This document shows positions 1 through 6,672 of a DNA stretch of 12,524 bases, in pieces. The stretch spans positions 1-12,524 of the forward strand of contig JBELMB010000152.1 of assembly GCA_042088665.1 (NCBI GenBank), read 5' to 3'. This stretch comes from JBELMB01 sp042088665 (GTDB taxonomy: Bacteria > Pseudomonadota > Alphaproteobacteria > Rhodobacterales > Rhodobacteraceae). The translations under genes and the position numbers were made by a program. Under the pieces are notes generated by a model. That model was not told where the DNA came from and did not search any database. It saw only the letters and a list, made by a program, of their open reading frames with translations. Positions within the stretch are counted from its first letter, which is position 1. The number at the start of each line of letters is the position of its first letter.

Positions 1-57
1 AGGCAAAGCGAGAGTCGCAACCGCCGCGAAACTCAGGACGATGTTTCTTTTTTGCAT
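1..57 (-). CDS. N-terminal start of a secreted protein, probably the BMP-family substrate-binding protein of the adjacent ABC importer (partial)
   Basis: Only the first 19 codons lie in the window. They read MQKRNIVLSFAAVATLALP, a positively charged N-terminus followed by a hydrophobic stretch, as expected for a signal peptide. A GAGG ribosome binding site sits 7 bases before the ATG (positions 65-68), and the upstream permease stops 28 bases earlier on the same strand. Known context: importers with two YufP/YufQ-type (NupP/NupQ) permeases and a double ATPase use a BMP/PnrA-type periplasmic or lipid-anchored binding protein, commonly encoded in the same operon. The substrate-binding role is inferred from position only, because no mature sequence is present. 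Confidence 0.6.
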   Translation of the reverse strand, partial: MQKRNIVLSFAAVATLALP

Positions 58-85
58 TTTGGATCCTCTATTGGGACTGTTGGAC

Positions 86-1003
86 TTAGGAGATTTTCAA
101 AACCGCACCGAGACTGGCAGGACTATTGAGGCGAATGAACGCGAGATTTCGGGAAATCACCGCAAGCATGATGATCGTGACGACATAGGGCAGAACGGAC
201 ATGGCCTGGCTCGGGATGTTCCAGCCAAAGGCTTGGATCGACAGTTCGAGAAGCGACATGGACCCAAAGAGGTAGGCCCCAAAGGCCACGCGCGGCACGA
301 TCCATGTACCGAAAACGGTCAACGCGACAACGATCCAGCCGCGCCCTGCAATCATCCCTTCGGCCCAAAGCGGGGTATAGGCGGTCGACATGTAAGCCCC
401 GCCTATGCCCGCCATGGCACCGCCGAAACCGACGCAGCCCGCGCGGATCAGGCGGACCTTCAGCCCAAGCGCATGGGCGTTTTCCGGGTTTTCGCCGATG
501 GCACGGATCACAAGGCCCAGCTTGGTGCGCGTTAGCACATACCAGGTGGCAAAGATCAAAACGATGGACAGATAGACCATGATGTCTTGTTGAAAAAACA
601 TCGGGCCGATGATGGGGATGTCCGACAGTGGTCCGAAATCAAGCTCAGGCAATCCCTCAACTGTTCTGCCCTCGTAGCGTTTGCCAATCGCGGACGACAG
701 ACCCAGACCAAGGATACCGATCGCGAGCCCGGAGGCTGTTTGGTCGGCGCGAAACACCAGCGTCAGGACCGCATGGATCATCGACAAAAGGCAGCCCAAC
801 ACAGCTGCCGCCAGGAATCCCACTGTGTAAGACCCCGACACTGACAACGCGACAAAACCCATCGCGGCCCCGGTCGCCATCATCCCTTCGATGCCCAGGT
901 TCAAGACACCGGATTTCTCGGCCACAAGTTCGCCCATGGCGGCAAAGATCAAGGCCGTTGCCGCCGCCAAGGTGCCGCTGACAATAAAAATCAGAACATC
1001 CAT
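86..1003 (-). CDS. ABC transporter permease, BMP/nucleoside type (NupQ/YufQ-like)
   Basis: A 305-residue, strongly hydrophobic inner-membrane protein with several predicted transmembrane helices. Near residues 35-42 it carries the NLGIEGMM motif typical of this permease family (BPD_transp_2), and near residues 166-180 the coupling-loop-like segment AIGENPENAHALGL, which should contact the ATPase. The ATG start overlaps the stop of the preceding permease by one base (TGATG). An AGGAGG ribosome binding site lies 9 bases upstream, inside the preceding gene. With the partner permease it should form the channel of an importer. Family members carry purine nucleosides or related compounds, for example the NupNOPQ guanosine importer of Bacillus subtilis. 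The substrate here is inferred from the operon; the sequence does not show it. Confidence 0.9.
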   Translation of the reverse strand: MDVLIFIVSGTLAAATALIFAAMGELVAEKSGVLNLGIEGMMATGAAMGFVALSVSGSYTVGFLAAAVLGCLLSMIHAVLTLVFRADQTASGLAIGILGLGLSSAIGKRYEGRTVEGLPELDFGPLSDIPIIGPMFFQQDIMVYLSIVLIFATWYVLTRTKLGLVIRAIGENPENAHALGLKVRLIRAGCVGFGGAMAGIGGAYMSTAYTPLWAEGMIAGRGWIVVALTVFGTWIVPRVAFGAYLFGSMSLLELSIQAFGWNIPSQAMSVLPYVVTIIMLAVISRNLAFIRLNSPASLGAVLKIS

Positions 1004-2097
1004 CAGTCAGCCACTGCCTCCTGTTTCAGATCATCAGGTTTGATCCAACGGATGCGCGACGTCAGCAGGAAGGAACAGGCCAGATAGAAGGTCAGCAGCA
1101 TACCCTGGAAAATGCCAGTTACGGCATTGGGCAACCCCACTGACAAGAGGGCAAAGTCACCCCCGACATAGACCAGTGCCATCAATGCGGACGCAAAAAT
1201 GATCCCGATTGGATGAAGCCCGCCCAATACCGCAACAATGATGCCCGCATAGCCGTACCCGGGCGAGATATTGCGCTGCAACATGCCCAATGGCCCCGAG
1301 ACCTCGCCCACACCCGCCATGCCCGCAGCCCCGCCCGAGATCAGCAAAGCCAGCCAGATGGCCTTTTTTGAGGAAAAGCCGGCATAGGTGGCAGCCGTCG
1401 GGGCAATGCCGCCCACGGACATTTTGTAGCTCACAAGCGATCGCTGCACGAAAACCACCGCAATGGCCGAAGCTGCCAATCCAATGTAAAGCGAGGCGTT
1501 CACGCGCGTGCCTTCGATCAGGATGGGGAATTTCGCGGCCGGGTCAAACCGGATCGACTGTGGGAAGTTGAACCCACCGGGGTCACGCATTGGCCCGCCG
1601 ACAAGGTAATAGAGCAGCTGCAAGGCCACGCTGGTCAGCATGAAGGTGACAAGGATTTCGTTGGCGTTGAACTGTGCACGCAAAAGCGCAGCAATACCGG
1701 CCCAACACATTCCGCCGATCATGCCCGCCAAGACCATCGCAGGCAGAAGAAGCGGCGATGTGGTCCCCTGGAACTGGATCGCAAGCGCCGTGGCCGCAAT
1801 GGCACCCACGATCAACTGACCCTCCGCCCCGATATTCCAGATCTGCGCGCGAAATCCAATGGCCAGCCCTTGCGCGATCAACAGGAGCGGCGCCATTTTC
1901 AGAAGGATTTCCCCGATCCCGTAGCTGGTCCGCAACGGATCAATGAAGATCGCATCAAGGCCCTTGAGTGGCGAGACCCCGTAGATCATGAACAAGACCG
2001 AACCGCCCAGGCAGGTGAGAAAAACCGCCAAGACACTGACTTGGATCGGGGCCCAGACGGACCGTTCGGGGCGGGCTTCGATGACCAACCTAGACAT
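1003..2097 (-). CDS. ABC transporter permease, BMP/nucleoside type (NupP/YufP-like)
   Basis: This encodes the other membrane subunit of the importer, 364 residues from the chosen start. It is a multi-spanning protein with the family motif NIGAEGQLIVGA roughly a third of the way in. I chose the ATG at 2097 (protein begins MSRLVIEARPERS) because an AAGGAAG ribosome binding site at 2104-2110 sits at a proper distance; the in-frame ATG at 2103 would be almost touching that site. Longer in-frame starts (to 2160) would run deep into the ATPase gene. With the chosen start it overlaps the 3' end of the ATPase gene by 8 bases, and its own stop overlaps the next permease by one, so translation is probably coupled. 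Family assignment is firm; transport of a (methylated) purine is inferred. Confidence 0.9.
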   Translation of the reverse strand: MSRLVIEARPERSVWAPIQVSVLAVFLTCLGGSVLFMIYGVSPLKGLDAIFIDPLRTSYGIGEILLKMAPLLLIAQGLAIGFRAQIWNIGAEGQLIVGAIAATALAIQFQGTTSPLLLPAMVLAGMIGGMCWAGIAALLRAQFNANEILVTFMLTSVALQLLYYLVGGPMRDPGGFNFPQSIRFDPAAKFPILIEGTRVNASLYIGLAASAIAVVFVQRSLVSYKMSVGGIAPTAATYAGFSSKKAIWLALLISGGAAGMAGVGEVSGPLGMLQRNISPGYGYAGIIVAVLGGLHPIGIIFASALMALVYVGGDFALLSVGLPNAVTGIFQGMLLTFYLACSFLLTSRIRWIKPDDLKQEAVAD

Positions 2098-3625
2098 GTG
2101 CATCTTCCTTCGATGCCAAAGCGTCAAAATCGCCGGCCATTGCCAGCCCCACATCGTCAATTGAGGTCGTTTGCACCTGAACAGGCGGCGACAATCGCCC
2201 CCTGAACATCACCTGAATGGTGTCGCAAATCTCGAAGATCTCTTCGATTTCCTCGGACACGATGAGGATCGCCGCGCCCTCGTCGCGCAGGTCGATCAGC
2301 TTTTGACGGATTGCCGCCGCCGCACCAACATCAACACCCCAGGTCGGTTGTGATGCGATCAGAACCTTGGGGCGCAAGGCCAATTCGCGCCCGACAATGA
2401 ACTTTTGCAGGTTGCCGCCAGACAGGCTCTGCGCTGTTGCGTCCGGCCCACCACATCGCACGTCCATCGCATCGATTGTCTCTTGCGCCAAAGCGCGGCG
2501 TTTGCCCAGTTTCACCATACCCCAGTTCACAAGTCCGGCGTGATGGGTCGTTAAACCTGCGTTCTCGGACAAGGTATGGATGGGCACAGCCCCCCGTCCA
2601 AGCCGCTCTTCGGGCACAAAATGCAGCCCCTTTTCTCGGCGTTGATCGGGTGTATCGGCCCCAAGTGCGGCCCCATCCAGCGCGATGCTTCCCGCATCTT
2701 GCGATCCCTGAACGATCTCGCCCGCCAGCGCGCGGGTCAAGGCGTCTTGCCCATTGCCTGACACGCCTGCAATTCCGGCGATATGACCGCTGCGCAGGGT
2801 CAATGAGATGTCTTTCAGAGCCGGGGCAAACGGATCCAGAGGCGTGTAATTCAGCCCGGCGACCTCAAGGACGGCATGCCCGTCACCGCGTTGCGCGGCG
2901 TGGCTTGGCGCCGCGATGTCGCGCCCGATCATCAGTCGAGTCAAGCTGCGGGCATCTTCGACCTTGGCATCCACCACCCCCACGACGCGCCCGCCGCGCA
3001 TGACCGTCGCCGTGTCACACAGAGCCTTGATTTCATCGAGCTTGTGGGAAATGAAGATGATCCCGATCCCTTCGCTCGCCAGGCGGCGGAGTGTTTCGAA
3101 CAGTTTGGCGATACCTTGAGGGGGAAGAACCGAGGTCGGCTCATCCATGATGATCAGCTTGGGTTCCTGTAAAATGCAGCGCAGGATTTCGATCCGCTGG
3201 CGTTCGCCCACTGTCATCGCTTGCACACGACTGTCGGGTTCAACATCCAACCCGAATTGCGCGGATGCTGCGCGAATGCGTTCGGACAGATCCGCAATCG
3301 ACCCCGGAACAGCAAGAGAGATGTTTTCGGCTGCCGTCAGAGTTTCAAACAATGAAAAATGCTGGAAGACCATGCCAATGCCAAGGTCGCGTGCCTTCAG
3401 CGGCGATTGGATATCAACTTGTTTGCCACGCCATTCCACGGTCCCGGCATCGGGGCGCACGGAACCGTAGATGATTTTCATCAGGGTCGATTTTCCTGCG
3501 CCGTTTTCGCCCAAGACCGCATGGATTTCGCCGGGCATCACATCAAGGTCCACGGCGTCGTTGGCCAACACCGCGGGATAGGCCTTGGTCACACCGCGCA
3601 AGCGTAAAAGGGGCGTATCAGCCAT
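2090..3625 (-). CDS. ABC transporter double ATP-binding protein, nucleoside/sugar type (NupO/YufO-like)
   Basis: A 511-residue cytoplasmic ATPase with two ABC domains in one chain, as is standard for sugar and nucleoside importers. Domain 1 has Walker A GENGAGKST (residues 39-47), Q-loop VFQHFSLF (about 87-94), signature TVGERQ (138-143), Walker B LIIMDEPTS (157-165) and H-loop SH (193-194). Domain 2 is degenerate in the way usual for this family: its P-loop GVSGNGQ lacks the lysine, its signature LSGGNLQ (401-407) is canonical, its Walker B reads VLIASQPTWG, and SEE replaces the switch histidine. Hydrolysis is therefore expected mainly at site 1. It overlaps the GST-like gene upstream and the permease downstream by 8 bases each, tying the importer to the oxygenase genes in one transcript. 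Confidence 0.93.
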   Translation of the reverse strand: MADTPLLRLRGVTKAYPAVLANDAVDLDVMPGEIHAVLGENGAGKSTLMKIIYGSVRPDAGTVEWRGKQVDIQSPLKARDLGIGMVFQHFSLFETLTAAENISLAVPGSIADLSERIRAASAQFGLDVEPDSRVQAMTVGERQRIEILRCILQEPKLIIMDEPTSVLPPQGIAKLFETLRRLASEGIGIIFISHKLDEIKALCDTATVMRGGRVVGVVDAKVEDARSLTRLMIGRDIAAPSHAAQRGDGHAVLEVAGLNYTPLDPFAPALKDISLTLRSGHIAGIAGVSGNGQDALTRALAGEIVQGSQDAGSIALDGAALGADTPDQRREKGLHFVPEERLGRGAVPIHTLSENAGLTTHHAGLVNWGMVKLGKRRALAQETIDAMDVRCGGPDATAQSLSGGNLQKFIVGRELALRPKVLIASQPTWGVDVGAAAAIRQKLIDLRDEGAAILIVSEEIEEIFEICDTIQVMFRGRLSPPVQVQTTSIDDVGLAMAGDFDALASKEDAHV

Positions 3626-4280
3626 TGCCCGTCTCCTCGCGCAACTCGTGCAGCGGATGAATGCCCGGCATCGTCACAAACCCGGGCAGGCTGCGCACCG
3701 CGTAAAGCCAATTGCGAATGGCGGGATACCCGTCGTGCTCAAACCCCGCATCAGGGCTGAGCGCCACGTAAGGAAAACACGCAATATCTGCGATGGTCGG
3801 CCCATCGCCGACAAGCCAGGTCCGCCCGGAAAAGACACGGTCGGTCAAAAGCAGTTCCAGTTCATCCAGATCTTTGAGCGACGCGGCACGCACGGCCCTG
3901 ACATCGACCGGCCAATCGAGCATGGCGTTCAAACGGGCCGCTCCGACGCTTGCTGTCAGGCGTGCTGAAAACCCGAGCCATTGCAGCACCTGCGCATGCA
4001 GGCCGGCATCCGAAACCGGATACCACGTGCCGCTGCGATCGTATGTTGCTGCAAGCCATCCCAGCATGGACTGCGTCTCGGACAGAACCAGATCATCCGC
4101 CACAAGTACGGGTAATGTCCCTGACGGGTTCAGCGCCAGCATTGGTTCCGAACGATGCTCGCGCCCCGGATAGAAATCCACGGGCACCGCGTCATAAGCA
4201 ACGCCCAAAAGACCCGCCATCAGCCGGATCTTGTAGCAATTGCCCGAAAGCACGTAGTCATAAAGTGTGAACTGCGTCAT
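3618..4280 (-). CDS. Glutathione S-transferase family protein (possible NdmE-like oxygenase partner)
   Basis: A 220-residue protein with the two-domain GST architecture. The thioredoxin-like N-terminal domain shows SGNCYKIRL (residues 12-20, catalytic-loop position), NPSGTLPVLV (51-60, with the cis-proline) and SETQSM (67-72, equivalent to the glutathione-binding ES motif). An all-helical C-terminal domain follows. The ATG at 4280 forms a 4-base ATGA overlap with the stop of the Rieske-less oxygenase gene, which fixes the start and implies coupled synthesis. Known precedent: in Pseudomonas putida CBB5 the GST homologue NdmE is required for the NdmC-NdmD 7-methylxanthine demethylase complex, apparently structurally. 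A similar scaffolding role here is inferred. A conventional glutathione-dependent step in the same pathway is the alternative. Confidence 0.88.
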   Translation of the reverse strand: MTQFTLYDYVLSGNCYKIRLMAGLLGVAYDAVPVDFYPGREHRSEPMLALNPSGTLPVLVADDLVLSETQSMLGWLAATYDRSGTWYPVSDAGLHAQVLQWLGFSARLTASVGAARLNAMLDWPVDVRAVRAASLKDLDELELLLTDRVFSGRTWLVGDGPTIADIACFPYVALSPDAGFEHDGYPAIRNWLYAVRSLPGFVTMPGIHPLHELREETGNG

Positions 4281-5119
4281 GCGTCCTCGGTCATTGCGCC
4301 GTAGAAGGCGCCTTTGGACTTCAGCCACCGACGGTAGGCGATGGATGTCAGATCCGCCCGCGTCGGAATCTCCATTTTCGGATCAAGCGGCAATTTTACC
4401 GGCCGTTGGTTTTCGAGGATCGAGCGGTCTTGCAGAAAAATTTCCTGCTGAAATTGGACCAGCCCGGCAAAATCCGACGAGTCATCATAGAGCGCCATCC
4501 AAGGCCAGACGTCGCATTCCGTCTCTGTCCTTGGTTGGACAAAAATAGCGATCACATCCATAGCTTCGGGCTTGGGCGGACAGGTCTTGTAGAGCACGGC
4601 CGTGGTGGGTGCCGCCACGCGGTACAGGTATTGCGTATCGCCCCCTGCTTCAGCGCTTTTGGCGGCTTGGGGCTGATAAAAGCTGATCTTGGTCGCCCAA
4701 ACCTCATCTACGTCATCGCGAATTTCGGCCTTGTAGGGGGCGACTTCCGTGTGCGGCTCACTGCCTAGAATACCGGTATGCACAAAGGGGAAATGCGCAA
4801 TGTCGAGGAAGTTTTCCACCGCCCGCAAGGGCGAGCATTTCACCCGAACGACACCGCAGGGCACGAGCCGCCTTCCGGGTTCACCCGCTTCGGGAATATC
4901 AAACAATGGGCGCGGCGCGTCCCCCAGAGATGTCCAGACATGTCCGTATTTGAACGTCGCCGGATAGGCGGCTCCTTCGGCATCGACCACTTTCGGGTCA
5001 TCCGCTGTGCCTGACACGATCACCTCTTGTTCAAGCAACAGTGTGCGGCGTGGTCCACGGGCCAAAGTCTGTGCGTCGCCTACGGCGTACCAATCGTTCA
5101 GAGCATATTCGCGGCTCAT
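4277..5119 (-). CDS. Rieske non-heme iron oxygenase catalytic subunit lacking the Rieske cluster site (NdmC-like)
   Basis: A 280-residue protein with the mononuclear iron catalytic domain of a Rieske oxygenase. ENFLDIAHFPFVH (residues 102-114) supplies bridging Asp106 and iron ligands His109 and His114, and QDRSILENQ (230-238) supplies Asp231 as the third ligand. No CxH...CxxH pair exists. The N-terminus keeps the edge strands of a Rieske domain (NDWYAVGDAQTL at 8-19; YGHVWTSLG at 58-66), but the cluster-binding part between them is missing. It therefore cannot receive electrons through its own cluster. The gene upstream encodes a separate Rieske protein (ATGA overlap) and the gene downstream a GST (ATGA overlap). 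In CBB5, NdmC is also a short Rieske-less oxygenase that borrows the extra Rieske domain of reductase NdmD. The demethylase function is inferred. Confidence 0.85.
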   Translation of the reverse strand: MSREYALNDWYAVGDAQTLARGPRRTLLLEQEVIVSGTADDPKVVDAEGAAYPATFKYGHVWTSLGDAPRPLFDIPEAGEPGRRLVPCGVVRVKCSPLRAVENFLDIAHFPFVHTGILGSEPHTEVAPYKAEIRDDVDEVWATKISFYQPQAAKSAEAGGDTQYLYRVAAPTTAVLYKTCPPKPEAMDVIAIFVQPRTETECDVWPWMALYDDSSDFAGLVQFQQEIFLQDRSILENQRPVKLPLDPKMEIPTRADLTSIAYRRWLKSKGAFYGAMTEDA

Positions 5120-5781
5120 GCGGCCACCTTTCCCGTCTGAGCGGCCCTCCGAACGGCCTCACACCAACGCGACAGGGCAGCACAGTCTTTGGGTGTCGCA
5201 TCTGCATCAACAAGAGCTGTGACCTGAATGCAGCCCTCATCCAAAGGGTTTTCCAGCACAAAGACCCGCCGGCCTCCCAATCGAAACAGCCCCGGTTCGG
5301 TCTGCTCTGGTGCACAACCTTCAAACGCCACTGTCTGGCACGCATCGGCAAGACCGTCAGAGCGGGCTTGAACATGGAAACTGCGCAAGGGCTGGCTGGC
5401 CATCGGAACTGGCTCAGGCTGTGCCGCACCCTTTGTGCTCACCCAAATCACTCCGTCGGCAATGGCCACGGAAAACACCCTTGTCTTGATCGTTGCGGGC
5501 GGGTCCAGGTCAGGATGGGCGGGGATGTATTGGCACAGGCCTGTGCTGCCATAGTGCCATCCATGATACAGACAGGCGAGATCGTTACCGCGCACGAAGC
5601 CGTGGCTGAGCGCCATGCCCCGATGCGGACAGCGGTTGTCCCACGCAGATATGTCGCCATTGCTGGCGCGCCAGATCACAAGATCCTGACCACTCACCTG
5701 CGCCCGCATGACCCGTTTCGGATCGAGGTCGCGCAATAATCCCACCGGTGCCGTTTGCATTTTCTTACCGTCCGCTTCCAC
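5116..5781 (-). CDS. Stand-alone Rieske [2Fe-2S] protein with an unidentified C-terminal extension
   Basis: From the GTG at 5781 the protein has 221 residues. A Rieske domain covers about residues 12-116, with cluster ligands in CPHRG (Cys51, His53) and CLYHGWHYG (Cys70, His73), followed by the usual closing strand VIWVS. Residues about 130-221 contain no oxygenase iron-site motif and I do not recognise them. They are much longer than a bare ferredoxin needs. The GTG has AGGA 4 bases ahead; an in-frame ATG at 5760 is the alternative start and would lose only seven residues. The gene overlaps the Rieske-less catalytic subunit by 4 bases. The simplest inference is that it donates the missing cluster in trans, so the two chains make one functional oxygenase. 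Confidence 0.85.
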   Translation of the reverse strand: MEADGKKMQTAPVGLLRDLDPKRVMRAQVSGQDLVIWRASNGDISAWDNRCPHRGMALSHGFVRGNDLACLYHGWHYGSTGLCQYIPAHPDLDPPATIKTRVFSVAIADGVIWVSTKGAAQPEPVPMASQPLRSFHVQARSDGLADACQTVAFEGCAPEQTEPGLFRLGGRRVFVLENPLDEGCIQVTALVDADATPKDCAALSRWCEAVRRAAQTGKVAA

Positions 5782-5902
5782 CTTATCCTGACGAGTTTAG
5801 AAGCGATGGAAAGGGAAGCGGTGCGTGAAATTGAGCTGCTCGCAGAAATTCCGCCCAATATCCACGCGAACGATCAAAAAATGAGCGCGCCTTCGAGCGA
5901 TG

Positions 5903-6172
5903 CTAAAGCACCTCGAAGCCCTTCAACCGTGGGTTGGGTGAGATCTCGTGGACCTCGATTCTTTGAACATTTGCGTTTATCGGGCCAAGGCTGCAGGCCA
6001 TTTCCATGGCATCTATCAAGGGCTGCGGACCCTGCACATGGATGTACATATCCGTCTTGCCCTGCGCCCTTACGGAGCCTGTCAAATCCAGCAGTCGAGC
6101 GCGGTGGCATATCCAGCCGACAAAGCTTTCCGGTTCGAACAGTCCGCCCAAACAAATCTGCGCAGCGCTCAC
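5903..6172 (-). CDS. Small acylphosphatase-like protein, probably catalytically inactive
   Basis: An 89-residue protein whose length and pattern fit the acylphosphatase fold. SFVGWICHRARLLDLTGSVR (residues 16-35) aligns with the family core of the form GFRxxxxxxAxxLGLxGWVRN, and VQGPQPLIDAMEMACSLGP (46-64) aligns with the second helix region, followed by the closing strand VQRIEVHEI. In this alignment the phosphate-binding arginine is Val18 and the catalytic asparagine is Ala36, so hydrolysis of acyl phosphates is unlikely. The ATG overlaps the deaminase stop by 4 bases (ATGA), which supports a real, co-translated gene. It may bind a ligand or act as a small subunit in the pathway; no function can be assigned from sequence alone. 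A 121-base gap separates it from the next gene. Confidence 0.7.
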   Translation of the reverse strand: MSAAQICLGGLFEPESFVGWICHRARLLDLTGSVRAQGKTDMYIHVQGPQPLIDAMEMACSLGPINANVQRIEVHEISPNPRLKGFEVL

Positions 6173-6663
6173 GACGATCTGTCCTTACCCCAAAACGCGA
6201 CATGTTGCGCCTCGATCTGGTCCTCCAACTCCGGGAATGGTCCTCTGACCGCAACGGCACGACGACCGGAGGCAAAGATCGTGCGACAGTCCAGATCCTG
6301 CGTCTGGTTTTCCTCATCATCCCCCGTGAGTTGACCCAACCTGTGTTCTGTCATGCCAAACACCACGCAGCCGATTTCTGCCCAGTAGATCGTGCCTGAA
6401 CACATCGAACAGGGCTCAACCGAGGTATAAAGCGTTGCTGCACGCAAGGTTTCCAGATCGAGCTTGCGTGCCGCCTCGCGGGCCAAATTGGTCTCTGCAT
6501 GTCCCGGTCCACGATCAACGGAATGGGTGTTCTTGGCCTCGAGCAATACCTCGCCCTGCGCGGAAACCAAGACAGCCCCAAAAGGGTGGTTTCCTGCCGC
6601 CACGGCCTCCTCCGCCAGCACAATCGAACGGCGCAAATGCTTCAGGTCATCCGTCTGGTTCAT
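6169..6663 (-). CDS. Nucleobase/nucleoside deaminase, CDA fold (guanine-deaminase-like)
   Basis: A 164-residue zinc-dependent deaminase. The zinc and catalytic motif is GHAETN (His55, Glu57) and the second zinc motif is EPCSMCSGTIYWAEI, with Cys85 and Cys88. The TIYWA segment after the cysteines and the length resemble the GuaD-type guanine deaminases of the cytidine deaminase superfamily more than tRNA adenosine deaminase TadA. The expected reaction is hydrolytic removal of an exocyclic amino group, for example guanine to xanthine, releasing ammonia. It starts 10 bases after the large Rieske oxygenase stop, with an AGGGAA ribosome binding site ahead, and overlaps the acylphosphatase-like gene. 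In this context a methylated guanine, giving a methylxanthine for the oxygenases, is an attractive but inferred substrate. Confidence 0.88.
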   Translation of the reverse strand: MNQTDDLKHLRRSIVLAEEAVAAGNHPFGAVLVSAQGEVLLEAKNTHSVDRGPGHAETNLAREAARKLDLETLRAATLYTSVEPCSMCSGTIYWAEIGCVVFGMTEHRLGQLTGDDEENQTQDLDCRTIFASGRRAVAVRGPFPELEDQIEAQHVAFWGKDRSS

Positions 6664-6672
6664 GAAAATTCC

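Noticed and set aside
41..981. Plus-strand open frames opposite the first permease gene (such as 41-535 and 628-981).
   Set aside because: They are antisense to clear membrane-protein genes and their translations are low-complexity, charged sequences without recognisable domains.
5755..6399. A 214-residue plus-strand open frame opposite the deaminase and acylphosphatase-like genes.
   Set aside because: It runs antisense to the deaminase, whose zinc motifs are unambiguous, and its translation shows no domain.
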